Shown here one piece after another: positions 26,897-36,001 of a DNA stretch of 64,000 nucleotides. Source of the DNA: Paenibacillus ginsengihumi DSM 21568 (GTDB lineage Bacteria; Bacillota; Bacilli; Paenibacillales; NBRC-103111). Positions within the stretch are counted from its first letter, which is position 1; every line of letters begins with the position of its first letter. The DNA lies in NCBI RefSeq assembly GCF_000380965.1, contig NZ_KB905569.1, positions 17,557-81,556 on the forward strand, read 5' to 3'. Made by a program: the position numbers and the translations under genes. Below the pieces are notes generated by a model. It worked only from the letters and a program-made list of their open reading frames with translations. It made no database searches and was not told the origin of the DNA.

Positions 26897-28228
26897 ATGG
26901 CAGGAGGAACATGGACGGCGCAAAACAAGGTGCGCCCAGGAGTATATATCCACTTCAAATCCCGGCCGCAGCCGCTTGGTTCGCTGGGCGAGCGCGGCGT
27001 GGCAGCGTACCCGGCTCCATTGCCATGGGGCAATCCGGCAGAAGTGATCGTGCTGGAAGCGGCGGAGTATATGGACAACTCGTTGGAGCTGATCGGCTTC
27101 CGCCCGACGGACCCGCGCATCCGGCACATCACCGCTGCTATCAACCATGCCAAGACCGTTCTGCTGTACCGGCTCGGCGGTTCCGGCGCTGTGAAGGCGA
27201 CGGCGACGATCGAGCCGTTGACGGCAACGGCCAAATGGGGCGGAACGCGGGGCAACGATCTGATGGTCGTCGTCCAAGCCAATATCGACGATGCGGAGCG
27301 GATGGATGTGATCACGCTGCTGGACGGCGAAGAAGTGGATCGTCAGACCGTCGCTGCCGTCGAAGAACTGCTGCCCAACGCCTGGATCGAGTGGTCCGGT
27401 ACGGGCGCTCCGGCGGCCACAGCTGGCATCCGTCTGGCGGGCGGTGCCGACGGCACGGCCAGCGGCGCTGATTTCTCGGCGGCGCTCTCGGCCTTCGAGG
27501 GGTATTCGTTTAACGTGCTTGGCGTTCCTTTGACCGATTCGACGAGCAAGCAGCTTGCCGCCGCTTATGTGCGCAGGCAGCGCGAGGACGAAGGGAAGAA
27601 GGTGCAAGCAGTGCTTGTGAACTACCCTTCGGCAGATTATGAGGGGATTATCAGCCTGCGCAACGGCATCGTTACATCGGACGGTTTGCAAGTGCCCCCG
27701 GAATATCTGCTGTGGGAAATCGCCGCTATGGAGGCTGCGGCGAATGTCAACGAATCGCTGACGTACCGGGCGATCCCGAATGCCGTTGACGCTTATCCGC
27801 GTCTGACCAATAGCGAAACGATCGCTGCGCTGCAAAACGGCGAGCTGGTGATCACAGCCGTTAACGGGTCTGCGGTCATTGAGCAGGATATCAACACGCT
27901 CACCAGCTTCACAGCGGATCGTGGCCGAGCCTTCAGCAAAAACCGCGTCGTTCGGGTGCTGGACTCGATCGCAAGCGATGTGAAGCGCATCTTCGACATG
28001 TTCTATATCGGCAAGGTGAGCAATAATCCGGACGGCCGGGCGCTGCTGGAAGCGGAGATCGTCTCTTACCTGCTGAGCCTGCAGGGACAGGGAGCGATCC
28101 AGAATTTTGACAGTCAAACGGATATTTCCGTTCGGCAGGGGGCCGACGTCGAGTCTGTGCTGATTGAGCTAACGATTCAGCCGGTAGATAGCATTGAGAA
28201 GATTTATATGACTGTGGAGGTGGTCTAA
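26897..28228 (+). CDS. Contractile tail sheath protein (XkdK type)
   Basis: The 443-residue protein is a PBSX XkdK-type tail sheath. It begins MAGGTWTAQNKVRPGVYIHF and shows RGVAAYPAPLPWG-like N-terminal sheath elements (as ERGVAAYPAPLPWG), a variable central domain (about 90-200), and the C-terminal domain with NTLTSFTADRGRAFSKNRVV and the closing beta strands VLIELTIQPVDSIEKIYMTV. It shows that the particle is contractile, hence R-type. Spacing to the next gene is one base. Confidence 0.93.
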   Translation: MAGGTWTAQNKVRPGVYIHFKSRPQPLGSLGERGVAAYPAPLPWGNPAEVIVLEAAEYMDNSLELIGFRPTDPRIRHITAAINHAKTVLLYRLGGSGAVKATATIEPLTATAKWGGTRGNDLMVVVQANIDDAERMDVITLLDGEEVDRQTVAAVEELLPNAWIEWSGTGAPAATAGIRLAGGADGTASGADFSAALSAFEGYSFNVLGVPLTDSTSKQLAAAYVRRQREDEGKKVQAVLVNYPSADYEGIISLRNGIVTSDGLQVPPEYLLWEIAAMEAAANVNESLTYRAIPNAVDAYPRLTNSETIAALQNGELVITAVNGSAVIEQDINTLTSFTADRGRAFSKNRVVRVLDSIASDVKRIFDMFYIGKVSNNPDGRALLEAEIVSYLLSLQGQGAIQNFDSQTDISVRQGADVESVLIELTIQPVDSIEKIYMTVEVV

Positions 28229-28229
28229 C

Positions 28230-28697
28230 ATGGCATTTTTCAGAGAGACGGATGCCATCAGCGGCAAAATGGCCAAAGCTTACGCCACGATCAATGGCCA
28301 GGTTGAAGAATTGTTTTATGCGAAAAGTCTGGAGGCCACGATCGAGAAGAACAAAGTGGACGTTCCGGTGCTTGGGAAAACGAACACGCCGCAAAGATCG
28401 GCCGGCTGGTCCGGTACAGGCACGATGACGATCTATTACGTAACGTCCTTATTCCGGCAGCTGATGAGACAGTACGTCCAGACCGGTCAAGATTTCTGGT
28501 TCGACCTTATGGTTGTCAATGAGCAGCCTGGCAGCTCCACGGGCCGTCAGACCACCATGCTGAAAGGCTGCAATCTGGACAGCGTCATCGCGGCGCGGTT
28601 CGATGCGACTTCCGACGATATGCTGGAAGAGGAAATGCCGTTTACTTTCAACGATTACGACATTAAAGACCAATTTAACCCGCCTGTTGGTTCCTGA
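28230..28697 (+). CDS. Tail tube protein (XkdM type)
   Basis: The 155-residue protein matches the XkdM tail tube family: ISGKMAKAYATINGQVEELF, VPVLGKTNTPQRSAGWSGTG and a C-terminal EEEMPFTFNDYDIKDQFN. It forms the inner tube propelled through target membranes on sheath contraction. It follows the sheath gene immediately, with GGAGGTGG inside the sheath 3' end as ribosome-binding site. Confidence 0.92.
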   Translation: MAFFRETDAISGKMAKAYATINGQVEELFYAKSLEATIEKNKVDVPVLGKTNTPQRSAGWSGTGTMTIYYVTSLFRQLMRQYVQTGQDFWFDLMVVNEQPGSSTGRQTTMLKGCNLDSVIAARFDATSDDMLEEEMPFTFNDYDIKDQFNPPVGS

Positions 28698-28734
28698 TCC
28701 GGCGCATGAATATTCATTTTGGAGGGATTACGAT

Positions 28735-29145
28735 ATGAGCACACTGCAGCAATTTTTGAATGCGAACCCTATCGACAATTTGACAGAAGAAGTGATTGTT
28801 TCTCCCCGCTTCAAGGATGCGGAGGGGAATGTCCTCAAATTCAAAGTCAAAGCCATGAACAGCCGCGAGTTCGAAGAAATTCGCAAAGCGGCTACCGTTA
28901 TTCGCAAAGGACGAAAGGTTGAGTTCGACAGTCAAGTGTTCAACCTCAAGATCGTTGTGAATCATACGCTCAACCCGAATTTCAAAGACGCCGAAAGTTT
29001 GCAAATGCTCGGCGTCACCACGCCGGACGAATACGTGCAGCGCGTGCTGCTGGCCGGCGAGATCGCCACGCTGGCGAACAAAATCACCGAGCTTAGCGGC
29101 TTCGACGTGGAGATGGAGGATCTGGTCGAAGAAGCAAAAAACTAA
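28735..29145 (+). CDS. Tail assembly chaperone, short form (XkdN type)
   Basis: A 136-residue tail assembly chaperone beginning MSTLQQFLNANPIDNLTEEV and continuing with FKVKAMNSREFEEIRKAATV and the C-terminal LSGFDVEMEDLVEEAKN. The ATG at 28735 follows GGAGGGATTACG; the upstream open frame is a shadow of the tube gene. It ends with AAA AAC TAA, a slippery site that allows a longer product (see next entries). It chaperones the tape measure and tube during assembly. Confidence 0.88.
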   Translation: MSTLQQFLNANPIDNLTEEVIVSPRFKDAEGNVLKFKVKAMNSREFEEIRKAATVIRKGRKVEFDSQVFNLKIVVNHTLNPNFKDAESLQMLGVTTPDEYVQRVLLAGEIATLANKITELSGFDVEMEDLVEEAKN

Positions 29146-29189
29146 TCAAAGAGGGCGATGCCGACGCGAATTACGCGTACTACGCCCTC
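29136..29189 (+). promoter_or_regulatory. Programmed -1 frameshift signal in the chaperone gene
   Basis: The heptamer A-AAA-AAC (29136-29142) is in the correct zero-frame phase and is followed directly by the TAA stop. After an 8-base spacer a stem forms: GAGGGC (29151-29156) with GCCCTC (29184-29189), enclosing CGCG-AATTA-CGCG. This is the classical slippery site plus stimulatory hairpin layout. Confidence 0.88.
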
Positions 29190-29321
29190 CACAAATTTCA
29201 CAAATGGCCTAGCGAATATTTGGCTCTTTCCCGCGAGGAAAGAGCCTTCGTTATGGCTGCCATCGATATGCGCATACAAGCCGAGAAGAAAGCCGCTGCA
29301 AAATCGCCAAGAAGGAAATAG
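29142..29321 (+). CDS. Tail assembly chaperone, frameshift extension
   Basis: Read in the -1 frame from the slippery heptamer, this encodes 59 residues (LIKEGDADANYAYYALHKFH, then KWPSEYLALSREERAFVMAA, then IDMRIQAEKKAAAKSPRRK) before TAG. It has no plausible start codon of its own, so it should be made only as a fusion with the 136-residue chaperone, giving about 195 residues in total. Such G/GT-type pairs are conserved in long-tailed phages; the extension usually binds the tape measure protein. Confidence 0.85.
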   Translation, partial: LIKEGDADANYAYYALHKFHKWPSEYLALSREERAFVMAAIDMRIQAEKKAAAKSPRRK

Positions 29322-29353
29322 ACGAAATCACGACGAGGAAGGGGGGAGGAGAA

Positions 29354-31912
29354 GTGTGCAGCGTTAAAGCATTTCTCAAAATGGGAGATTATTTCAGCAA
29401 TATCGTCAAAAAAGGCGCAGCCGCCGCCTTGACAATAGCCCGTCTTCAGCAGATAGCGATGCGCCGAGTGATTATGAATATCAAAGTTAAGCTTGACGAT
29501 TCCAAGGCCATGCGCCTTGTGCGAGAGTTCAAGGACAAGATCTCGCGGGAGATTGCGGTTATCTCTGTTTTGGCAGGGAAGCTTGGTATCGGCAAAATCC
29601 CGGATCCCGGCGGTATCAAGGCTCCTGCTGCCCCCAAAACTCGCGATCTTGCGGGTAAGGGGGCTTCGGTTGCTGCCAAATTCGGCGATCGCGCCGATAA
29701 ACTAAATAAGTCCGCAGATAAGCCGAAGAAGACGAGCGACAAATGTTGTCAATGCTGTCAATGCTGTCAATGCGGCGAAAAGGGCAAGGACGGTGCTAAC
29801 GACAAGCAAGATCCGTCCAAAAAATGGAAATCCATCGCAGACGCTGCGTCAAAGCTGTTCGATAAAATGGCCAGTGTGGTTACATCTGCGATTAACGGTG
29901 CAGCCGAACTGCAAACGATCCAGGGCAATTTGCAGGCACAGCTAGGTCTGGACACGACTCAAGCGGAAGCGGCGCTGGAGGGCGTCAAGGCGGTATATCA
30001 GGCAGGCTGGGGCGAGTCGCTGTCGGGCGTAGGGGCCGACTTTGCCACGGTCAAGCAAAATATTCAAGGGTTATCCGACGATGCGGCATCGGCTTACCTG
30101 AAATCGGCGTATGCCGTTGAACGTATCTCGAACGGCAAAACCAATATCGGCGAGTTATCCAGAGCAACGCGGACCATGATGGCCAGCTTTGACGGAATGG
30201 ATCAGACCCGGGCGCTCGATCTGATCGCGACCGGCTTCCAACGCGGCGGCAACTATGCGAACGATTTGATGGGCACCATTAATCAGTATGGGGCGCATTT
30301 TGCCGGCTTGGGGATGTCGGCCGAGCAGATGTTAGCGACATTGATCGCCGGCAGCGAGCAGGGAGCATGGAGCTTGGATAAAGTGGGCGGGGCCGTCAAG
30401 GAAAGCTTCTCCCGGATGAAAGATTCGAAGGCCAGCTCTGCCGCTTTTGCCGCGCTTGGCCTCGATGCGAAGTATATGGCCGAGCAGATCGCATCCGGCG
30501 GCGAAGCGGCCAATCAGGCATATCAAGCGACCTTGCTTGCCCTGAGCCAAGTTGACAACGCGCAGAAACGAAACCAAATTGGCGCTGAATTGTTTGGCTT
30601 GCAATGGAAAGACATCGGGGAAGCCGTTGTTATTGCGATGCAGGAGGGACAAAAGGGCCTCGAAGGCTTCGAAGGAGCGGTCACTCGAGCCGGGGCAGCC
30701 GTTGAATCAACATTCGCTTTCCAGATGGAGCAGCTTAAGCGAAATTTCTCTGTCGCTTTTAAAGAGAGCGGTCAAGCAGCTCTTGCGTCCCTAACCCCCT
30801 TATTAATACAGCTTAACGATGCGTTCCAATCGGGAAAATTCCAGCCGTTCTTCGATTCATTCTCTTCGGGTCTAGCCTATGTGGCGCAGTTAATCATGTT
30901 TCTCGGTGAACAAGCGCTTTGGTTAGCGGATGTAATCATGAGCAACTGGTCTTGGATCGGGCCGATTATTTGGGGGGTTGTCGCAGCTGTAGCTGCTTTG
31001 ACAACTGCTATTAACATAGCAAAGATGGCTCAAGCCGCATTTAATCTGGTTATGAACATGAACCCGTTCGTTTTGATCGCTTCACTTATAATCGGAGTTA
31101 TTGTCGCCTTAGTCTCTCTATGGAAATCGAACGATCAATTTAGGGTAGGAGTCATAAAGATTTGGTATTCCATACTCAATTTCTTTGATAGGTTACCGGC
31201 GTACTTCTGGAAATTAGTTGAATTGCTTACGACACCCTTCGAATGGTGGGCGAAAACCATCGGGAAAATCATTGAAGGTCCCCTAAACGGATTCATCAAG
31301 GTTATAAATGGGGTGATCTGGGTGATCAATAAAGTGGATGGAACAAATTATGCTTCTGTCCCGGAGTTCAGTTTTGAAAACATGGCCAAAGGCATAAAAG
31401 AATATGCCCGAACTAAACAAGATGAAGCCTATGCGAATGCCGCAGTCAATGCAGAAGAACGGGAAAAGAAACTGCAAGAAATGATGGCGGAAGACAATCA
31501 GGCACTCGAAGAGGCGGAGAAGGCTGCGCAGGAAAAGCCTCCGGGAGCGGAAGAGTTTATCCCACCAACATTCGATGGTTCCAAATATGCTGCCGGATAC
31601 GGCGCCAACTATCCTACCCTTGAGGGGAACTCCTGCGGATGTGGCGGGGCCGGTCCTGACATCGACCGCATGGACAAATTCGGCGGGGCGGGGAGCAGCG
31701 ATACCGTCGAAATAGCCAGCGAAGACCTGAGGATGATGCGGGAGCTTGCGGAGATGAAGAACATCCAGAACTTTGTTACGCTGACGCCGCAGCTGTCGTT
31801 TGGCGATACGTATATCAGGCAGGAGGGGCGATCGATCGAAGAAATTCAGGCCGAGTTGGCGGTGGCTCTGGAAAGCGAACTCGAGATTACGGCAAGCAGC
31901 GTGTTGAAGTAA
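29354..31912 (+). CDS. Tail tape measure protein
   Basis: The 852-residue protein sets tail length. It starts at GTG 29354 after GGGGGGAGGAG. N-terminal basic helices precede an unusual Cys-rich run (residues about 131-140, three CCQ units), then a TMP core with TRTMMASFDGMDQTRALDLI and YGAHFAGLGMSAEQMLATLI, hydrophobic helices around 535-590 (WIGPIIWGVVAAVAAL; FVLIASLIIGVIVALVSLW), and an acidic, coiled C-terminus with a second Cys patch (NSCGCGG). The 3' half looks more AT-rich than the 5' half. At this length the tail would be of ordinary R-type size. Confidence 0.9.
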   Translation: MCSVKAFLKMGDYFSNIVKKGAAAALTIARLQQIAMRRVIMNIKVKLDDSKAMRLVREFKDKISREIAVISVLAGKLGIGKIPDPGGIKAPAAPKTRDLAGKGASVAAKFGDRADKLNKSADKPKKTSDKCCQCCQCCQCGEKGKDGANDKQDPSKKWKSIADAASKLFDKMASVVTSAINGAAELQTIQGNLQAQLGLDTTQAEAALEGVKAVYQAGWGESLSGVGADFATVKQNIQGLSDDAASAYLKSAYAVERISNGKTNIGELSRATRTMMASFDGMDQTRALDLIATGFQRGGNYANDLMGTINQYGAHFAGLGMSAEQMLATLIAGSEQGAWSLDKVGGAVKESFSRMKDSKASSAAFAALGLDAKYMAEQIASGGEAANQAYQATLLALSQVDNAQKRNQIGAELFGLQWKDIGEAVVIAMQEGQKGLEGFEGAVTRAGAAVESTFAFQMEQLKRNFSVAFKESGQAALASLTPLLIQLNDAFQSGKFQPFFDSFSSGLAYVAQLIMFLGEQALWLADVIMSNWSWIGPIIWGVVAAVAALTTAINIAKMAQAAFNLVMNMNPFVLIASLIIGVIVALVSLWKSNDQFRVGVIKIWYSILNFFDRLPAYFWKLVELLTTPFEWWAKTIGKIIEGPLNGFIKVINGVIWVINKVDGTNYASVPEFSFENMAKGIKEYARTKQDEAYANAAVNAEEREKKLQEMMAEDNQALEEAEKAAQEKPPGAEEFIPPTFDGSKYAAGYGANYPTLEGNSCGCGGAGPDIDRMDKFGGAGSSDTVEIASEDLRMMRELAEMKNIQNFVTLTPQLSFGDTYIRQEGRSIEEIQAELAVALESELEITASSVLK

Positions 31913-31925
31913 GGAGGGGATTGCT

Positions 31926-32612
31926 ATGTTCTATGAAATATGGCTGTCCTGGAACAATAAAGAAGAGGAGTTTCAACTGCCGATCAACCCAAGCAGTATC
32001 AAGATCAGTCAAGGCAGCAACAGCACAACCTATGACTTGGTCGACTTGGGGGAGATTAACGTCATCAAATCGCCCAAGCTTCTGACGTACTCGTTCGACA
32101 GCATATTTCCGGCCCGCCAAGATTACCCTTTTGCCAACGCTCAAATTTTATCGGGGATCTCGTCTGATGGAGTTTTTTACAACCCATATGTGTACTACCT
32201 GACAAAATGGATGAGGACGAAACGTCCGATTCGGTTTATGATGTTCGGCGGCCGTTACACGATCAACACTCCCGCAAGCATCGAATCGTTTGAATGGAAG
32301 GAATCGGCCGGAAGCGGCGGCGATATCGAGTACAGCTTATCCCTGAAGCAGTACGTTTTTTATACTGCCCAGCGTGTCTCATTGCTCGAAACGGCAGCCG
32401 GTACAGGCTATTCCGTCGCAGAGCCCGATCGGCCAGACGATCGGCAGACGCCGACCACTTATACGATGGTGGCCGGAGACAACCTGTGGAAGATCGCGCA
32501 GACAAAATTGGGCGATGGCAGCCGGTGGAAGGAAATCCAGCAGCTGAACGGTATCAGCGACGCTGAAATAAGAAGGCTGCCTGTCGGAAAGGTGCTGAAG
32601 CTGCCGACATGA
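31926..32612 (+). CDS. LysM-domain tail protein (XkdP type)
   Basis: The 228-residue protein has an N-terminal baseplate/hub-binding domain (LPINPSSIKISQGSNSTTYD; FPARQDYPFANAQ) and a C-terminal LysM domain (about residues 178-227: TYTMVAGDNLWKIAQTKLGD, LNGISDAEIRRLPVGKVLKL). XkdP proteins sit between the tape measure and hub genes and may help the tip engage peptidoglycan. RBS AAGGAGGGGA. It overlaps the next gene by 4 bases. Confidence 0.88.
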   Translation: MFYEIWLSWNNKEEEFQLPINPSSIKISQGSNSTTYDLVDLGEINVIKSPKLLTYSFDSIFPARQDYPFANAQILSGISSDGVFYNPYVYYLTKWMRTKRPIRFMMFGGRYTINTPASIESFEWKESAGSGGDIEYSLSLKQYVFYTAQRVSLLETAAGTGYSVAEPDRPDDRQTPTTYTMVAGDNLWKIAQTKLGDGSRWKEIQQLNGISDAEIRRLPVGKVLKLPT

Positions 32613-33568
32613 TGGAGATCATGATTGACGACAAACAGGGCGGAATATGGGATGTCAGCCGGATCGCCAGCGATGTCGTCTGGAAGACATCCCGGATCGG
32701 CAAGCCGGGAAGCCTGGAATTTACGCTAATTAAGGGCGGACTTTACGAGGACCGCTCTTTTTCGTATCGCAATGGCGATATCGTTCGGGTGCGGGCAGAT
32801 GGCCGCAACGTCTTTTATGGGTACATTTTCAATATTGACGGAGGACGCAATGAGGCGGTCAAAATCACCGCCTATGACCAATTGCGGTATCTTATGAACA
32901 CCGAGACCTATCATTTTGTGGGCGTTACCGCGGCGGATGTTATTCGGCGCATTGCAGCAGACTTCGGCCTTCAGCTTGGGCGCATCGATGAGCCGTCATA
33001 TGTGATTCCGAAAATGTCCGAGGACGGACAGAAGCTGATGGACATCATCGATAAAGCACTGGCTTTAACGCTTGTCAATAGCGGCCAAAATTTTGTGTTA
33101 TACGATGATTTCGGCTTATTGTCGCTGCGGTTGGTGGACGATCTGCTGGTCGATTTTATCGTCGGTGACGGCAGCTTGATGACCAATTATACCTATAAGC
33201 AGTCTATCGACAGTGACACGTACAATCAGTTCAAGCTGGTCCGCGACGACAAGGAGAGCGATCGAATCTTGTTTGCCAAAAGCAATGCCAACATAGTCCG
33301 CTGGGGCGTGCTGCAATATTACGAAAAGGTCAATGAACAATTGAATGACGCTCAGATGAAACAACGGCTGTATACGCTGGCGGCACTCAAAAATCGCGAG
33401 ATGCGGTCGCTGAATATCGAGGCGATCGGCGACCTGCGAATTCGCGCAGGCAGTTATGTCCGAATTGTCATTCAGGAGTACGGCATCGATCAGCCGTTCC
33501 TGGTTGACCACTGTACGCACCGGCTCGGTGACGATCCTACAATGTCGTTGGAATTGAAGGTGATTTAA
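32609..33568 (+). CDS. Tail hub/spike protein (XkdQ type)
   Basis: A 319-residue hub protein of the XkdQ (gp27-like) family, recognised by WDVSRIASDVVWKTSRIGKP, RSFSYRNGDIVRVRADGRNV, DQLRYLMNTETYHFVG and the C-terminal IRAGSYVRIVIQEYG. It would form the central baseplate ring through which the tube passes. It starts inside the LysM gene stop and ends one base into the next gene, as in a tight structural operon. Confidence 0.85.
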   Translation: MMEIMIDDKQGGIWDVSRIASDVVWKTSRIGKPGSLEFTLIKGGLYEDRSFSYRNGDIVRVRADGRNVFYGYIFNIDGGRNEAVKITAYDQLRYLMNTETYHFVGVTAADVIRRIAADFGLQLGRIDEPSYVIPKMSEDGQKLMDIIDKALALTLVNSGQNFVLYDDFGLLSLRLVDDLLVDFIVGDGSLMTNYTYKQSIDSDTYNQFKLVRDDKESDRILFAKSNANIVRWGVLQYYEKVNEQLNDAQMKQRLYTLAALKNREMRSLNIEAIGDLRIRAGSYVRIVIQEYGIDQPFLVDHCTHRLGDDPTMSLELKVI

Positions 33569-33948
33569 TGAGTATGGAGCGGCTACTAAATGCCATCAAG
33601 CGGGCGGGGGCCGATGCGGTAGCGGCGTCTAATCCCGTCAACTTGCTTTTTGGAGACGTCAAGAGCAGCGACCCGCTGACCGTAATGGTTGATCAACGGT
33701 TCACGCTTACCGCCGATTTTCTCATCGTGCCGGAATCGCTGACCCATTACGAAGTGCCGCTGCGGCACGTACACTCGTATACGGACGATAGCGGCACCGG
33801 ATCGGCAGCGAAAACGACAGAGCCCGCGCTGCCCGAGGAACCGATCGTCATTCGCCGCGGGCTTAAGGCCGGCGATAAGGTCGCGCTATTGCGAATGCAG
33901 GGAGGCCAGCAGTATTACATTCTCGATCGGGTGGTGGTTGCCGAATGA
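33568..33948 (+). CDS. Baseplate protein, DUF2577 (XkdR type)
   Basis: The 126-residue protein fits the DUF2577 family: MSMERLLNAIKRAGADAVAA, NPVNLLFGDVKSSDPLTVMV and a C-terminal GDKVALLRMQGGQQYYILDR, an OB-like fold common to spike/hub accessory proteins. It occupies the XkdR position between hub and XkdS. It overlaps both neighbours by a few bases. Confidence 0.85.
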   Translation: MSMERLLNAIKRAGADAVAASNPVNLLFGDVKSSDPLTVMVDQRFTLTADFLIVPESLTHYEVPLRHVHSYTDDSGTGSAAKTTEPALPEEPIVIRRGLKAGDKVALLRMQGGQQYYILDRVVVAE

Positions 33949-34346
33949 TCCCGCAAGGAGGCACGATCAATAACGCGCTTATGGAGCGGCGTCAACGGCC
34001 TTCGCTGACATGGGCTCTCGATTTTGGCCGCGGCCGGGTCGCGGGGCGCATCGACGGGATCGCCGCGGTGAAGCAGGCTGTGCACAAGACGCTTCAGACG
34101 GATCGGTTTTGGCACGACATATACAGCGCCAATTACGGTCACGAGTTGCGTACGCTGCTCGGCAAAAGCCCATTGTATGTGCAGGCAGAGGCGTCCCGGA
34201 TGGTCAGCGAGGCGCTGCTGCAGGATGATCGGATTCAGTCCGTGGAGGGGCTGTCCGTCCGTTATGTTGGCGAGCAGCTGACGGTCCAGTTTACGGTTGT
34301 AACGGAACAGGGCCAGTTCGAAGAGGAGGTGACCATCGGTGTATGA
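33945..34346 (+). CDS. Baseplate wedge protein, DUF2634 (XkdS, gp25-like)
   Basis: The 133-residue protein is a gp25/W-like wedge component of the DUF2634 family: RPSLTWALDFGRGRVAGRID, AVKQAVHKTLQTDRFWHDIY and YGHELRTLLGKSP with the conserved EPR-like region replaced by the XkdS pattern. It initiates sheath assembly at the baseplate. It overlaps its neighbours by 4 and 8 bases. Confidence 0.87.
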   Translation: MIPQGGTINNALMERRQRPSLTWALDFGRGRVAGRIDGIAAVKQAVHKTLQTDRFWHDIYSANYGHELRTLLGKSPLYVQAEASRMVSEALLQDDRIQSVEGLSVRYVGEQLTVQFTVVTEQGQFEEEVTIGV

Positions 34347-35418
34347 GCACATGACATATGCTTTTATTTTGCAGCGAATGCTTTCCCGGGTGCCGGATAC
34401 TTTGGATAAAAGAGAGGGCAGCGTGATCTATGACGCGCTGGCGCCGGCGGCGGCGGAGCTGGCTCAAATGTATATTGAACTGGATATCAACTACAATCTC
34501 TCTTTTGCAGATACGGCCAGCGGCGAATATCTCAGCCGGAAAACGGCCGAATTTGGCGTTAATCGCCTCGCGGCGACACCTTCAGAGCGCAAAGGGGTGT
34601 TTTATAACTCGGCGAATGCCCTTATGGACGTGCCGCTGGGCGGTCGATATGCGATCGGCGAGCTCACCTTTGTTGCCAAGGAGCGCATCAGCGTCGGGAC
34701 TTATAAGATGACTTGCGAGACGCCGGGCACGGCCGGCAACGAACCGTTCGGCACGCTGCTGCCGATCGATTACGTTCCCGGCTTGGCCAGAGCGGTGCTG
34801 GCTGAGGTGCTGGTGCCGGGCGAAGACGAGGAATCGGACGAAGCGCTCAGACGGCGGTTTTACGCTGCCGTCAACGAGCCGGCATTTGGCGGCAATGTCG
34901 CGGACTACAAGCAGCGGATCAACGCCATCCCGGGCGTAGGGGCCACGAAGGTATATCCCGTCTGGCAAGGCGGCGGTACCGTCAAATGCACGATTATCGC
35001 CTCGGACTGGACGCCGCCATCGCCAACGTTGGTAGACGAAGTACAGACGATCATCGATCCGACGGTTAACGGCGGTCAAGGGTTCGGGCTGGCGCCAATC
35101 GATCATAAGGTGACGATTGCCGGGGTAACCGGGCGGACGATCCATATTGAGACGACGCTGACGCTTGCGGCTGATGCGACCCCTGCTCAAGTTCAAGCCG
35201 ATGTGGAGGCAGTCATCTCGTCGTATTTGCTGGAGCTTCGCAAAGACTGGGCGCATCAGCAGCAGCTCATTGTCCGGGCGGCCCAGATCGATGCGCGTAT
35301 TCTTACCGTAACCGGTGTGGAGGACGTAGCCGGCACCACCATCAACGGCTCGGCGGCTAACTTGACGCTCGAAGCGGATGAAATACCGGAGCCGGGGACG
35401 GTGACGCTCCATGGCTGA
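34339..35418 (+). CDS. Baseplate J-like protein (XkdT type)
   Basis: The 359-residue protein is a baseplate J/gp6-like wedge protein: KREGSVIYDALAPAAAELAQ, SFADTASGEYLSRKTAEFGV, the core ESDEALRRRFYAAVNEPAFG and GNVADYKQRINAIPGVGATK. It starts at GTG 34339 after GAGGAGGTGA inside xkdS. J proteins link the wedge to the hub and hold the fibre network. Confidence 0.92.
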   Translation: MYEHMTYAFILQRMLSRVPDTLDKREGSVIYDALAPAAAELAQMYIELDINYNLSFADTASGEYLSRKTAEFGVNRLAATPSERKGVFYNSANALMDVPLGGRYAIGELTFVAKERISVGTYKMTCETPGTAGNEPFGTLLPIDYVPGLARAVLAEVLVPGEDEESDEALRRRFYAAVNEPAFGGNVADYKQRINAIPGVGATKVYPVWQGGGTVKCTIIASDWTPPSPTLVDEVQTIIDPTVNGGQGFGLAPIDHKVTIAGVTGRTIHIETTLTLAADATPAQVQADVEAVISSYLLELRKDWAHQQQLIVRAAQIDARILTVTGVEDVAGTTINGSAANLTLEADEIPEPGTVTLHG

Positions 35419-36001
35419 CGATCGGATCCTGATACACTTGCCTGAGTTTTACCGAGACATCGAAGATTTTGTGGAGCTGGCCGAAACCGAGACTGCCGAG
35501 TTGAACGTGGCGCAGGGGGCAATCGATCAGCTTTTTGACGATCAGTTTGTCGGGACATCAGGACTTCAGGCGATCAAGCGGCGCGAGCAGATGCTGGGCA
35601 TCCAGGCCGATCCAACGACGGAGACGCTTGCCTTCCGGCGACGCCGCATCCTGAATCGGTACCAGACCAAGCCGCCGTTTACGGTCCGTTATCTGCAGCG
35701 TCAGCTCGACATGCTGGTTGGCGAAGGAATGACGATCGTTTCCGTCGATTCGGCCAATCGGCTGCTGATCGTCACCGCAAATATTGACAATGCCAATGTG
35801 TTCAAAGAGCTTTCGTACACGATCGAGACGATCAAGCCGGCAAACATGGCCTATCAACAGAACACGTCGCTTGAAAGCATGATCGGCCTCGAGGAGCATA
35901 TCGCCGCGAAATCGATGACGTGGACTTATAAACTGGACGGCTCCTGGAAACTCGGGGAGAAGCCGTTTGTCACATACGGACCGGAGGTGCCTATTCGATG
36001 A
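35411..36001 (+). CDS. Baseplate protein, DUF2313 (XkdU/YmfQ type)
   Basis: The 196-residue protein matches the DUF2313 (YmfQ/XkdU, gpI-like) family that binds the J protein and carries the fibres: LPEFYRDIEDFVELAETETA, LGIQADPTTETLAFRRRRIL, NRYQTKPPFTVRYLQRQLD, and a C-terminal NMAYQQNTSLESMIGLEEHI. It overlaps the J gene by 8 bases. Confidence 0.87.
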   Translation: MADDRILIHLPEFYRDIEDFVELAETETAELNVAQGAIDQLFDDQFVGTSGLQAIKRREQMLGIQADPTTETLAFRRRRILNRYQTKPPFTVRYLQRQLDMLVGEGMTIVSVDSANRLLIVTANIDNANVFKELSYTIETIKPANMAYQQNTSLESMIGLEEHIAAKSMTWTYKLDGSWKLGEKPFVTYGPEVPIR

